NCBI GenBank assembly: GCA_023417935.1
Contig: JAEZDY010000031.1
Span: forward strand, 124,001 to 188,000
DNA: 64,000 nucleotides
Direction: 5' to 3'
From: Bacteroidota bacterium
GTDB taxonomy: Bacteria; Bacteroidota; Bacteroidia; Bacteroidales; Lentimicrobiaceae
The notes under the pieces were generated by a model. That model had not been told where the DNA came from. It saw only the letters and a list, made by a program, of their open reading frames with translations, and did not search any database. Made by a program: the position numbers and the translations under genes. This document shows, one piece after another, positions 53,956 through 63,442 of this stretch. Position 1 is the first letter of the stretch, and the number at the start of each line of letters is the position of its first letter.

Positions 53956-55575
53956 TCAAAACCCGTTCAATTCCATTGTAACTGTTGGAATAAGCAGCAG
54001 AAAGCCTAGGATTACCAGTATGATCATAAAAGGAGTAACCCACTTAAGCCAAAGGTTGTAAGGGATTTTGGCAACTCCCAGAGCTCCGATCAATACTCCT
54101 GATGTTGGTGTGATCATGTTTGTGAATCCATCACCAAACTGGAAGGCCATAACAGTTGCCTGTCGCGATAAGCCAATAAGATCAGAGAATTGCGACATGA
54201 TAGGCATTGTTAAAGCAGCCTTGGCTGATCCCGATGGAATGAAAATGTTAATGGCAGTTTGCATTACGTACATTGTACCAACGGTTGCTATCTTGCCCAT
54301 ATCAGCCATAGCCCCTGAAATGCGATAGAGTAAAGTGTCAATGATCATTCCATTGGTTAAAATGATTATGATGCCCCCTGCCAATCCTACTACGAGTGCA
54401 GCACTCATGATATCTTTAACCCCTTCCAGGAAAAGCTTTGTAATGGTATTTGGACTGTAATTCATTGCAATGCCTGAAAATAAACCAAGTGCCATAAACA
54501 AGGTTGCTATCTCCATTACATACCAGCCGTAACCGAGTACACCAATTATGAGCATGAGTATGGTTATCATCAGCAGGGTCAGAATAAAGAAGTGAACTGA
54601 TTTCCTGAGGGAAATGAAACCCATTAGAATAAACAGCACGGTAATTACCGGGAACACCGGCCATACAGCACTTGAATTGCCTATGGTTAGTACGGTGGTG
54701 GGTAGAACAATTGAAACATAAACAAATATTGCTGACAACAAACCATATGTGATCCAAGCTGATAGGGGCCTGTGGTAACTGATTTTTTCTGCAGCGCCGG
54801 TGTCGTGATGTGTACGCCAGTATTCATCAGATTCGTAAACCGGTGACTTTGAAGGATTTTTCTTTATTTTCTTCATGTAGGTAAGGATGTAAATAATACC
54901 AAACAAATTAATTACAACCCAGCAGAAGAATCTATATTCAATGCCTGAGAACAAAGGAAGATTTGAAAGTCCCTGTGCTATGCCAATCGTAAAAGGATTA
55001 AGCAATGCCCCTGCAAACCCAAGCGCAGCTGCAATAAAACACATATAGAGTCCGGTAATAGAGTCATAGCCCATCTTAATTGACAGGGGCACAAAGATTA
55101 TAACAAAAGCAATGGTTTCCTCGCTCATCCCGAAAGTAGCGCCGAAAATGCTGAACATCAACACTATCAGGGTTACAATGATATTGTCAACGCCAAGTTT
55201 CCGTATTATGCTGTATTTCTCCAGTTTCCTCGCCAGACTAAGGAATGCCAGAATGCCTACATCAATTGCCTTACTGTGATTCATGATCCAGAAAGCTCCT
55301 CCAATCATCAGTATGAAAACTATAATATCAGCCCTGTCAACAAACCCATCGAAGAAAGCGGAGAATATCTGCCATGTTTGGGGGGCATTCTCTGTATAAG
55401 TAAACGAGTTTTCTACGATAACTTCACGCGGGGTTCCATTTACATCAACAGTGTGTCTTTGGAACTGACCACCAGGGATTACCCAGGTAAGTACTGCAGC
55501 AAGAACAACAAGATAAAATACTATTACATAGGTATGTGGGAAACGACGCTCTTTTGCCATATTGAAAATTTTCAA
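53956..55575 (-). CDS. YfcC-family membrane transporter
   Basis: This 539-residue inner-membrane protein has about 12-14 helices. The N-terminal FPHTYVIVFYLVVLAAVLTW, IPGGQF after helix 1, GATFGMSEETIAF and FIPSGSAKAALTMPIM are typical of the YfcC/ion-transporter group, which includes putative basic amino-acid or C4-dicarboxylate carriers. Substrate is not known. It is transcribed toward the methyltransferase gene with directly touching stop codons. The terminator of the peroxiredoxin gene lies just upstream, so it is a separate transcript. Confidence 0.85.
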   Translation of the reverse strand: MKIFNMAKERRFPHTYVIVFYLVVLAAVLTWVIPGGQFQRHTVDVNGTPREVIVENSFTYTENAPQTWQIFSAFFDGFVDRADIIVFILMIGGAFWIMNHSKAIDVGILAFLSLARKLEKYSIIRKLGVDNIIVTLIVLMFSIFGATFGMSEETIAFVIIFVPLSIKMGYDSITGLYMCFIAAALGFAGALLNPFTIGIAQGLSNLPLFSGIEYRFFCWVVINLFGIIYILTYMKKIKKNPSKSPVYESDEYWRTHHDTGAAEKISYHRPLSAWITYGLLSAIFVYVSIVLPTTVLTIGNSSAVWPVFPVITVLFILMGFISLRKSVHFFILTLLMITILMLIIGVLGYGWYVMEIATLFMALGLFSGIAMNYSPNTITKLFLEGVKDIMSAALVVGLAGGIIIILTNGMIIDTLLYRISGAMADMGKIATVGTMYVMQTAINIFIPSGSAKAALTMPIMSQFSDLIGLSRQATVMAFQFGDGFTNMITPTSGVLIGALGVAKIPYNLWLKWVTPFMIILVILGFLLLIPTVTMELNGF

Positions 55576-55624
55576 GGCAAAGTTATCAAATATAGGTCGT
55601 TTGACAGCTATTTAGTTACAGAAA

Positions 55625-55653
55625 AAAGGCTGCTTCACCACAAAGCAGCCTTT
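55625..55653 (-). terminator. Rho-independent terminator after the peroxiredoxin gene
   Basis: AAAGGCTGCTT (55625-55635) and AAGCAGCCTTT (55643-55653) pair perfectly; on the minus strand six T follow. It lies 22 bp after the stop of the gene at 55675. Confidence 0.9.
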
Positions 55654-55674
55654 CCATGCAACACACTACACTGA

Positions 55675-56328
55675 CTAAACATTACGTTTAGCCAAATAAA
55701 AATCTACCATCTCATAATCACTATTCTCTCTTTCTTTCATTGCGTCAACCGTGCGTGGAGGTGGTACAATAACTTTATCGCCGGGCTGCCAGTTCAATGG
55801 AAGCACAACACTGTGTTTCTCTGAGATCTGCATTGCCTTTAGCACTCTAAAAATCTCATCCATATTACGCCCAACATTGTGGGGATAATACATTATTAAC
55901 TTAACCTTGCGTTTTGGATCAATAAAGAACACTGCCCTTACTGCTGAGGTTTCACTCTCATTAGGCTGCACCATTCCATATAGCTTCGCCACTTTCATGT
56001 CAATATCTGCTATGATAGGGAATTTCATCAGTATGCCCATGTTCTTTTGAACATTGTTAATCCATGCAAGATGTGAATGAATGCTATCTATACTCAGACC
56101 CAGCAGCTTGGTGTTTAGTTCAGTAAACTCATCCTCTCTCACCGCAAAGCCCGACATTTCTGTGGTACATACTGGTGTAAAGTCGGCCGGATGTGAAAAC
56201 ATCACTACCCAACTGTCCTTGGCCCATTCTGAGAATTTGATATTTCCTTGAGTTGTAACAGCTTCAAAATCAGGTGCAATATCCCCAATTCTAGGAACCT
56301 GCCGTACCTCCTGGTTGTTAATCTCCAT
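55675..56328 (-). CDS. 1-Cys peroxiredoxin (Prx6 type)
   Basis: This 217-residue cytoplasmic protein carries the peroxidatic Cys54 in HPADFTPVCTTE; this is the only cysteine in the protein, so it is a true 1-Cys enzyme. The C-terminal half (NVGRNMDEIFRVLKAMQ, then LPLNWQPGDKVIVPPP) matches Prx6/archaeal-type Prx. It reduces hydrogen peroxide and organic peroxides with an external thiol donor. It lies 29 bp downstream of a secreted cupredoxin gene on the same strand and ends at a strong terminator, so the two are probably co-transcribed. Confidence 0.95.
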   Translation of the reverse strand: MEINNQEVRQVPRIGDIAPDFEAVTTQGNIKFSEWAKDSWVVMFSHPADFTPVCTTEMSGFAVREDEFTELNTKLLGLSIDSIHSHLAWINNVQKNMGILMKFPIIADIDMKVAKLYGMVQPNESETSAVRAVFFIDPKRKVKLIMYYPHNVGRNMDEIFRVLKAMQISEKHSVVLPLNWQPGDKVIVPPPRTVDAMKERENSDYEMVDFYLAKRNV

Positions 56329-56357
56329 ATATTATATTTTCTTTTAAATTGTTAGTA

Positions 56358-56975
56358 TTATCTGGATTTTACAAACCGGCGGACTATTGCTGATTGATTT
56401 GCGTATTTTAGTTCTACAAAGTAAATACCCGGATTTATATTACTAACAGGTAAATTAATGTTGTTAGTGCCATATTTTACTGATACTTCGCCGGTACTAA
56501 CCTGATTTCCAAGCAGATCATAAACTGAAAGATGTCCTATAGAAGCTTCATCGGAATTAAAAACAAGTACTGCCCGATCTTTAGCAGGGTTAGGATACAC
56601 TTTCACTGAACTCATATCAATACGATCACCAATGCCTAACGTACCAGTAGCAGTAAAGGAACCAACCATTCCTGCCGCAGCGTGAGGGGTACAAACGTAA
56701 TTGTATGTGCCTTCAACAGTTACCACATAATCAAATGACGTTGTTGTTGCAGTTAACGGGCTATCCCATGCAGCTGCTCCTGTTGGTATTGTTGCAGAAG
56801 TTGTTGTATGGTCGCCTGATGTCCAAACCCAACGTATTGTATCACCAACAGTAACTGATACTGTTGCCGGATTGAATGTAAGATCCTGCTGGGTAATCAC
56901 TACAATAGTCGCTTTAGCTGACAGGGTCGCTATCAGTAAAACTGCCGATATCATAATTAGTATATTTCGTTTCAT
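56358..56975 (-). CDS. Secreted cupredoxin (plastocyanin-like) with T9SS sorting domain
   Basis: This 205-residue protein has a signal peptide ending near LSAKA. Residues ~24-115 form a cupredoxin fold with the type 1 copper set His56 (SGDHTTT), Cys95 and His98 (YVCTPHAA) and Met103 (AGM). A T9SS type A domain (YPNPAKDRA onwards) fills the rest. It would carry electrons or hold copper at the cell surface. It directly precedes the peroxiredoxin gene, which hints at a shared oxidative- or copper-stress role (inference). A cupredoxin as T9SS cargo is uncommon in size: the carrier domain is about as large as the functional one. Confidence 0.9.
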   Translation of the reverse strand: MKRNILIMISAVLLIATLSAKATIVVITQQDLTFNPATVSVTVGDTIRWVWTSGDHTTTSATIPTGAAAWDSPLTATTTSFDYVVTVEGTYNYVCTPHAAAGMVGSFTATGTLGIGDRIDMSSVKVYPNPAKDRAVLVFNSDEASIGHLSVYDLLGNQVSTGEVSVKYGTNNINLPVSNINPGIYFVELKYANQSAIVRRFVKSR

Positions 56976-57234
56976 AGAGCGCGGATTTTAAGATGATGGG
57001 GTTTCACTGAAAATTTAACAAAATCTACAGGGAAAAGTTTTTGAAAATGTGAAGTCATTACTATATAGTAACAACTGCTGTGTAAACATGTTACCTCCTG
57101 AAAACCTGCTATTTACAACTTCGTTATTAATTATTTCCCCGGCTATGCTTAGAACGTAAAAATGAACCCCAACGTAGGGTTTGAACTGCCAATTAAATAA
57201 CTTAAATGAAAGCTGTATGTGGCTAATTGATTAT

Positions 57235-58383
57235 TTACTGCTTGAACTTAATGGTAATCTCCACAATCTCAGGCCTGTTGCCAATTCTCACCGGTGGACC
57301 CCATGAGCCGAAGCCATTGGATACATAGAAATGTGAGTTTCCTTTTTTGAGATATCCGGCGCTCACTTCGTACATTGCCTGTGTGATGTAATTGAGTGGC
57401 CAAAGTTGCCCGTGATGGGTATGACCTGAGAACTGCACATCAACACCTGCAGCTTCAACCTCACCAAGGTTAAATGGCTGGTGGTCCATCATGATGATTG
57501 GCAGGCTGTGGTCAATGCCATTGATAATGGCGCTTATGTCCTTACGCTTGCTGCTGCTGTTCTTTGAACGGTCTTCCCGACCTGCCAGATAGAAGGCATC
57601 CGCTATTTTTATGGTTGTGTCGCGCACAAACGTAATGTTATGCTCTTCAAGGTACTTCACTGCTTTGGCAACCCCACCAATGTATTCATGGTTGCCTGTA
57701 ATGGCGTAAACTCCCAATGGTGCCTGAAGTTTTACAAGAACCTGACCTAAATTCTGGCGTATCACCGGCTCCAAGTCTTCATCCACAACATCCCCTGCAA
57801 GCAATATAATGTCGGGCTTGATTTCCTGTATCTTGTTCACCAGTTTAGTCATGCGCCGGGGCCCTATAAGTGTGCCCATATGTATATCAGAAGCAAGTGC
57901 TATTTTTACTTCCTTCAAACCATTGGCGCTTTTATCAAGATCAATGGTCAATTTATTGACACGTGGGCTAATGGCATTTATGTGACCGGCTAATACAGTT
58001 ATAAAAACCGCAGCTATTGAAACAAGAAGCAGAACTGATTTAAACTTTTCAGTATAGAATGAAGCAGGCATCCACCCAATGAAGTAATCACTTAACCTGA
58101 GGATGTCAATCACCAGCACTATCAGGAAAAAATAAAGCATTGCTGCCAGCCAGAATGACCCTATCCATGTGAGCACATCTGTGAAAACTGAAAGGTGGAT
58201 TCGTTCAACAACACGACCCACAATAAATGAAGCAACTATTACCCAGAATGCAGTCTTAACCCATGGCCTCAGTGCCGAAGTGGCTGGTACCAGTTGGATA
58301 CCCCTGCTGTATATGTAATAGTTTATGAAAAAGTATACTAGTAGAACTATGCTGAAGAATACCAAAAACATCCCGGTTCTCAT
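57235..58383 (-). CDS. Membrane-anchored metallophosphoesterase (YkuE-like)
   Basis: This 382-residue protein has four N-terminal membrane helices (~7-25, 43-60, 73-98, 115-133) and then a calcineurin-type phosphoesterase domain. Metal-binding motifs are Asp166-x-His168 in ASDIHMG, Asp198 in LAGDVVD, Asn231-His232 in GNHEY, a His in MMDHQPF and His321/His323 in SGHTHHG. YkuE-type enzymes hydrolyse phosphodiesters or lipid phosphates at the membrane. It stands alone between two gaps. Substrate unknown. Confidence 0.92.
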   Translation of the reverse strand: MRTGMFLVFFSIVLLVYFFINYYIYSRGIQLVPATSALRPWVKTAFWVIVASFIVGRVVERIHLSVFTDVLTWIGSFWLAAMLYFFLIVLVIDILRLSDYFIGWMPASFYTEKFKSVLLLVSIAAVFITVLAGHINAISPRVNKLTIDLDKSANGLKEVKIALASDIHMGTLIGPRRMTKLVNKIQEIKPDIILLAGDVVDEDLEPVIRQNLGQVLVKLQAPLGVYAITGNHEYIGGVAKAVKYLEEHNITFVRDTTIKIADAFYLAGREDRSKNSSSKRKDISAIINGIDHSLPIIMMDHQPFNLGEVEAAGVDVQFSGHTHHGQLWPLNYITQAMYEVSAGYLKKGNSHFYVSNGFGSWGPPVRIGNRPEIVEITIKFKQ

Positions 58384-58479
58384 TTTATAAAAATTAAGTT
58401 CACTTAACAGAGTCGTGATGCTTTTTGTTTAGCAATTTGCTTATCAACTGTCCACAAATCTGTATCCACTTAAAAAACG

Positions 58480-58516
58480 ACCGGTGAACTTGCAATGTAT
58501 TCACAAATTCACCGGT
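58480..58516 (-). terminator. Terminator after the DUF4476 protein gene
   Basis: ACCGGTGAA (58480-58488) and TTCACCGGT (58508-58516) pair perfectly around a 19-nt loop; on the minus strand a run of six T follows (58472-58477). It is about 85 bp after the stop of the gene at 58601. The stem core ACCGGTGA is shared with the terminator at 35862. Confidence 0.75.
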
Positions 58517-58600
58517 TAGTCTTGCCTGGAAGCATCACTTGCTAACCAGGTCAACTACAGTGACTATGTATGTCATAGCCTCTTTTTAAGAAAGTCAGTT

Positions 58601-59677
58601 CTACTTTCGTGAATCAATGTATTTCATCAATTCTTCTTTCGAACTGCTGAAACTGAAAGCATCAGCCACTCTGTAATAATTCTCCCTGTCAACCGTATAG
58701 TCCCAGGCAAACTTGGCAATTTCAAGCCTTCCACTTTCAAATGTGAACTCTGATACTATGTCTCTGATCTGGCCTGTAGTGAAACATGGCCTCGACTTAA
58801 TGATATTCTTGGCAAGGGTTAGTTTGGTGCTGTTAAAGGTTTCCTTCTTAATGGAATTCAACATATCACTAAACTGATCAGGATGTATGGCGCAAGGCAA
58901 TGGCATATTCCCATTGTGACCATTGTTATTGATAAGGTCGTTGTAAGCCACCCTGTTTGGTACATGTCCGAAAAGCTGTGTTCCAAAAGATAGATTAGCA
59001 ACATCAAACACATTGTGCAATGCAGCCCTGAAGAAGGTTAGCCTGTTGTTTTCATTTTCAAGCAATGAAGCAAGTTTCATTAGCTGGGCAACAGTCATAC
59101 AATTATTTTGAACCATCTGGGTAAAAAGCATTAGCCTGGTTTGCTCGTTGTCATTAAAGGCAAACTTCCGTGCCTGAATCATAAAATCGTTTTCTGAAAT
59201 TGCGGGACTGCAATTTGATGGACCCTTATAGTTGCGTGCATCTGGGTAATCAAGAGATGCAAAGTTGATGTTCAGCGGAGGATCCTGAGGTGGTAAATAG
59301 TCATGAGGCCGGCTGTCAATTGACTGAATGTGGTCATGCAACATGAATACAGTGGAAATGTATGCAAACGCATCGTATACGAAATAGTAGTTTTCTTTGT
59401 CAAATGTGCTTTCGTAGGCATTTCGGGCAAATTCAAGCCTGCTAGTGTCATCAATAAACAACGATGCAATACTTTTAACCTGTTCAGCACTCAAACAATT
59501 ATCGTAAACAGCATTATTTGCCACATCAAGTTTCTGTGCTTCACTACGTTGCATCATAACTGATTTATGTATTTGCCTGAAGATGTTCTCAGGTAGTGGC
59601 GAACGGCATCTTCCGGGTTGAGCTTCAGCGCCAATAGTCAAAACTACCAGAAAAAGGAAGGTGAAGATTGATTTCAT
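58601..59677 (-). CDS. Exported protein with three DUF4476 repeats
   Basis: This 358-residue protein has a signal peptide ending GAEA and mature Gln20. Three ~90-residue helical repeats follow (about 28-120, 163-250 and 262-355). Each has the pattern LDVANN / CLSAEQVKSIASLF / RLEFARNAYESTFDKENYY; the third reads TLAKNI / CFTTGQIRDIV / RLEIAKFAWDYTVDRENYY. This is the DUF4476 repeat common in Bacteroidota. No T9SS domain is present, so it is probably periplasmic. No catalytic residues are obvious; function unknown. Most DUF4476 proteins I know of carry one copy, so three is worth noting. Confidence 0.85.
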   Translation of the reverse strand: MKSIFTFLFLVVLTIGAEAQPGRCRSPLPENIFRQIHKSVMMQRSEAQKLDVANNAVYDNCLSAEQVKSIASLFIDDTSRLEFARNAYESTFDKENYYFVYDAFAYISTVFMLHDHIQSIDSRPHDYLPPQDPPLNINFASLDYPDARNYKGPSNCSPAISENDFMIQARKFAFNDNEQTRLMLFTQMVQNNCMTVAQLMKLASLLENENNRLTFFRAALHNVFDVANLSFGTQLFGHVPNRVAYNDLINNNGHNGNMPLPCAIHPDQFSDMLNSIKKETFNSTKLTLAKNIIKSRPCFTTGQIRDIVSEFTFESGRLEIAKFAWDYTVDRENYYRVADAFSFSSSKEELMKYIDSRK

Positions 59678-59717
59678 ACAAAATGAGGTTAAGGTGTTGG
59701 GTTTTTATTTTTGGTTT

Positions 59718-60176
59718 CTATTGTTTCATCCATTCAAAAAGTCTGTAATGCTCATCATTCATGCCCATACGCTTGTAAACTTCCCGGGCAGGCATGTTTG
59801 TGTTGTCAACGTAAAGGCGAATGCCGGCTACATCTTTATCCTGCAATACCTGCGATTTGATAAAAGTATACATCATGCTGAAAATACCGGCTTTGCGCAT
59901 TTCAGGCAACACAAATACCGACTGTATCCACCATACCCAATTATTGCGCCAATCGCTCCACTCAGGTGTTACCATCAGGCAGGATACAGGTGTTCCGTCT
60001 GATTCGCCGATAATATAAAAACCTTTAAGCGAATCATCAAAAACCGACTGTACCCCAAGGGTTACTGTGAGCTTATCGAGTTTCATGTTTTCAGTTTCAT
60101 AGGCCATTTTTATCTGGCAATCAACTATAAAACCCATGTCATCTGTATCAGCATGTCTGATTACTATATTTTCCAT
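59718..60176 (-). CDS. GNAT-family N-acetyltransferase
   Basis: This 152-residue single-domain protein shows the GNAT core: WVWWIQSVFVLPEMRKAGIFSMMY, where VLPEMRKAGIF is the acetyl-CoA pyrophosphate-binding loop (RxxGxG-like, Arg-Lys-Ala-Gly), and a C-terminal NMPAREVYKRMGM motif. It transfers an acetyl group to an amine; the acceptor is unknown. It stands divergent from the PurF-like gene, with a ~200-bp gap holding the promoter of the latter. Confidence 0.9.
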   Translation of the reverse strand: MENIVIRHADTDDMGFIVDCQIKMAYETENMKLDKLTVTLGVQSVFDDSLKGFYIIGESDGTPVSCLMVTPEWSDWRNNWVWWIQSVFVLPEMRKAGIFSMMYTFIKSQVLQDKDVAGIRLYVDNTNMPAREVYKRMGMNDEHYRLFEWMKQ

Positions 60177-60278
60177 CTTTCAGTTTTTTATTCAATACAA
60201 TTTTTATGCTGTATTGCTGGTATTGATGATGTTTACTTTTTCTTATTAAATGCCTCAAATCCGCAATTTTAACCGGGG

Positions 60279-60308
60279 TTTCTGATAGCAATAAAATGCT
60301 TAATTTTG
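60279..60308 (+). promoter_or_regulatory. Promoter of the PurF-like gene
   Basis: TTTC (60279-60282) and TAATTTTG (60301-60308) are 18 bp apart, near the Bacteroidota form; the -7 half is exact. The start codon is 66 bp downstream. Confidence 0.5.
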
Positions 60309-60373
60309 CACTTCTTTTTTATGCAGTGAATTGAGTGACAAATATATCAGAATAATCTAAACATCCAAACTAT

Positions 60374-62275
60374 ATGAGTGAGCAGATTAAACATGAGTGC
60401 GGTATTGCGATGGTTCGATTACTTAAACCGCTGGAGCATTATCTGAAAACCTACGGTACTTCAACCTGGGGGCTCAATAAGCTGCATCTGCTCATGGAAA
60501 AGCAGCATAACCGGGGCCAGGATGGTGCGGGCATTGCTTCCATAAAACTTGACCCCATGCCGGGTTCGAAGTATATCGACAGGCACCGTTCAAACTCCAG
60601 CACTCCTATAGCCGATGTTTTCAATGCTGCTTACGCTGAGATCAACACCTATATTAAAGAAATCCCCGGAAGGGAAAATGATTTACAAGGACTTAAAAGA
60701 GCTGTAGGTTTTGCCGGTGAACTGTTTATGGGGCACCTGCGCTATGGCACTTTTGGCAAAAACAGTGTTCAATACCTGCACCCGGTGCATAGGGCAAATA
60801 ACTGGATGACCCGTAACCTTGTGCTTGCAGGCAATTTTAACATGACCAATGTTGATGAACTTTTCAACAGACTGGTTGACCTCGGACAATATCCTGTGCA
60901 GACTTCTGATACGATTACCATCCTTGAGAAGATCGGCCATTTCCTTGATGAGGAGAATGAACTTCTGTATGAGCAATTTAAAGCTGAAGGTTTAAGCAAG
61001 AAGGAGATGACTCCGCGCATTGCTTCTTCAATGGATGTTAAGAGGATACTGCAGCATGCTTCTTATAGCTGGGATGGAGGTTATGCCATCGCCGGAATGA
61101 TCGGCCATGGTGATGCTTTCGTTTTCCGCGATCCTGCCGGCATTCGCCCTGCATTCTACTATCAGGATGAAGAGGTTGTGATTGTTGCATCGGAACGTCC
61201 GGTGATACAAACTGCCATGAACATCCCTTTCAATAAAGTAAGGGAAGTAAAGCCCGGTCATGCTCTTATCATCCGCAAAGATGGCACTGTTGATCAACAG
61301 CAAATACTTGAGCCTGCCCCACTTAAGGCCTGTTCTTTTGAACGCATCTATTTCAGCCGGGGAACTGATGTTGATATTTATAAAGAGAGAAAAAGACTAG
61401 GTAAAGCGCTTACTCCGGCCATACTTGGTGCAGTTGGTCACGATATTAACAACACAGTATTTTCTTATATCCCAAATACTGCCGTTGATGCTTTCTACGG
61501 TTTGGTAGAGGAGTTAGGCAATTTCTGCGATGGTATAAAGAAGGATCAACTCCTGAAAGAATCAGCTAATCTTACACCGGCTCTCATTGATAAGATCATG
61601 AAGTTCAAGCCCAGGATAGAGAAAGTAGCTGTAAAGGATATCAAACTTCGTACTTTCATTACCCAGGACAATGCACGTGACGATCTTGTCGCCCATGTGT
61701 ATGATGTTACCTATGGCGTTGTAAACCCGGGAACTGATAATCTCGTGGTTCTTGATGATTCTATTGTGAGAGGTACCACACTTAAGAAAAGTATTATAAG
61801 AATACTCGATCGACTGGGTCCTAAAAAGATAGTCATTGCCTCATCAGCTCCACAGATCAGGTACCCCGACTGTTATGGTATAGATATGGCCAAACTGGGT
61901 GATTTTATTGCTTTTAATGCGGCAATTGAACTGCTTAAAGAAACCAACCAGTCGCATATCATAAACGAGGTATACAGAAAAGCTAAGGAACAGGAAAATC
62001 TTCCTAAAGAACAAGTTATCAATCATGTGAAAGATATCTACCGACCATTTACTGCAAGCCAAATATCAGCTAAGATATCTCAACTTGTTACACCGGTGGG
62101 ATGCAAAGCTGAAGTTGAAATAGTATTCCAAACCATTGAAGATCTGCATCAGGCAATCCCCAATAATACCGGCGACTGGTATTTCACAGGCAATTATCCT
62201 ACTCCCGGCGGTAACAAGGTGGTGAACAGGAGCTTTATCAATTATATTGAAGGAAGAAACGAGAGAGCTTACTAG
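60374..62275 (+). CDS. Large amidophosphoribosyltransferase-like protein (PurF paralogue)
   Basis: This 633-residue protein has an N-terminal class II glutaminase domain (~9-300) with nucleophile Cys9 in HECGIAM, glutamine-binding RGQDGAG (47-53), GHLRYGT (120-126) and the GNF motif. The Cys sits behind an eight-residue leader that must be removed, as in PurF propeptides. The phosphoribosyltransferase part has the PRPP motif VVLDDSIVRGTT (458-469). PurF usually has ~470-510 residues; here extra segments occur near 57-100 and 370-435. It may be a second, diverged PurF known from Bacteroidota, or the only one. The expected product is 5-phosphoribosylamine for purine synthesis. Confidence 0.88.
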   Translation: MSEQIKHECGIAMVRLLKPLEHYLKTYGTSTWGLNKLHLLMEKQHNRGQDGAGIASIKLDPMPGSKYIDRHRSNSSTPIADVFNAAYAEINTYIKEIPGRENDLQGLKRAVGFAGELFMGHLRYGTFGKNSVQYLHPVHRANNWMTRNLVLAGNFNMTNVDELFNRLVDLGQYPVQTSDTITILEKIGHFLDEENELLYEQFKAEGLSKKEMTPRIASSMDVKRILQHASYSWDGGYAIAGMIGHGDAFVFRDPAGIRPAFYYQDEEVVIVASERPVIQTAMNIPFNKVREVKPGHALIIRKDGTVDQQQILEPAPLKACSFERIYFSRGTDVDIYKERKRLGKALTPAILGAVGHDINNTVFSYIPNTAVDAFYGLVEELGNFCDGIKKDQLLKESANLTPALIDKIMKFKPRIEKVAVKDIKLRTFITQDNARDDLVAHVYDVTYGVVNPGTDNLVVLDDSIVRGTTLKKSIIRILDRLGPKKIVIASSAPQIRYPDCYGIDMAKLGDFIAFNAAIELLKETNQSHIINEVYRKAKEQENLPKEQVINHVKDIYRPFTASQISAKISQLVTPVGCKAEVEIVFQTIEDLHQAIPNNTGDWYFTGNYPTPGGNKVVNRSFINYIEGRNERAY

Positions 62276-63408
62276 AAACTGATAGGATGCCCTGTAACCC
62301 AGTAGTAGAAAGCTACTAACTGCATCGCCCATAAAATTACCAATACTACATTTTTTAGTTTTAACTCATAAAACCAGTGCCCTAAAATTATAGTCAGGGG
62401 AAAGATCACTGATATATACCGGGGCATCGAGGCAACCGAGCCTGAAACCAGCGGCAGCATGAGGCTGAACCAGATAAAAACATTGAGGCTTAGCGGTAGT
62501 TTCTTCCAGATAAGTACACTGAAGATGATCACTGCAATGGTGTAAACCGAGTTAAACTGAGTTGCAAAATCACCATGCCTGAATAGCGAAAGCAACGGAA
62601 ACATAAACTCCTTGTACCAGCCAGCCTGTGCAATACTGAAAGCCAGGTATTCACCTGTCATTCGCTCCTGATACATGCAGTATAGCAGAAAAGCAAGCGG
62701 ACCGGTTATGAAGTACATCGACCTTGCAATGGTAATCTTTGAGAACGCTGCTTTAACATCTAATTGCACACCTTTAAGTATATACTCCCTTTCCAGAAAA
62801 TACAGGTACATTGGCACCAAAGCAATGATACCAAACGGTCTTAACAACACCAGTGGAATTATTAGTAAAGGAATAAACACATATTTGCGACTGTGTATAG
62901 CAATGAAAGTAAAGATGAGAAATATGAAGAACGGTGCTTCAGTATACATCATAGAGAAGTAATAGTGGAATGGGAACAGCAGAAACACCATGGTGCAATA
63001 CAGTGAAAACCTCTTATCACCCGTATATATCTCGCAAAAGATGTAAAATCCCCAGAAAGCAATGGTTGAAAATACAATTGATAATATCAGGGCACTGTAT
63101 TTAAAGGGGACATTAAATAATTCCATTACCACACTGTTTATCCAGGGGTAGAAAGGGAAAAATGCCCACTCACTTTGTTTGAATTCAGCGCCTGCATTCC
63201 AACCAAGATCTCTTACATCAGTGATAAAAGGATACCAGTTTTCGGCTATCCGGGCATACCAACCAACATCATTGCGGTTAAGCAGATCAGCGTATCCGTT
63301 TATGGTAAGTACTCCGCTCTCACCAATAATGAGATACCCAAACAGCAAATAGGCAAGCTTCACTAAAAGTGATACTCCTAAAATGATTAGTAAGTTTTTG
63401 TACCTCAT
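62272..63408 (-). CDS. PIG-V-like membrane mannosyltransferase
   Basis: This 378-residue polytopic membrane protein has about 9-10 helices. The N-terminal outer loop has DVGWYARIAENWYPF, matching the Asp-containing first loop of PIG-V/GT-C glycosyltransferases, followed by FFPFYPWI and MMYTEAPFF, which are also family features. It would add a sugar from a lipid-linked donor on the outer side of the membrane. It ends by overlapping the stop of the PurF-like gene (4 bp, convergent). The partial GT2 gene 34 bp upstream on the same strand could supply dolichol-phosphate-like sugar donor. Confidence 0.82.
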   Translation of the reverse strand: MRYKNLLIILGVSLLVKLAYLLFGYLIIGESGVLTINGYADLLNRNDVGWYARIAENWYPFITDVRDLGWNAGAEFKQSEWAFFPFYPWINSVVMELFNVPFKYSALILSIVFSTIAFWGFYIFCEIYTGDKRFSLYCTMVFLLFPFHYYFSMMYTEAPFFIFLIFTFIAIHSRKYVFIPLLIIPLVLLRPFGIIALVPMYLYFLEREYILKGVQLDVKAAFSKITIARSMYFITGPLAFLLYCMYQERMTGEYLAFSIAQAGWYKEFMFPLLSLFRHGDFATQFNSVYTIAVIIFSVLIWKKLPLSLNVFIWFSLMLPLVSGSVASMPRYISVIFPLTIILGHWFYELKLKNVVLVILWAMQLVAFYYWVTGHPISF

Positions 63409-63442
63409 TTTATCGACTTACTATAAAATCAAAGTCTTTTTC

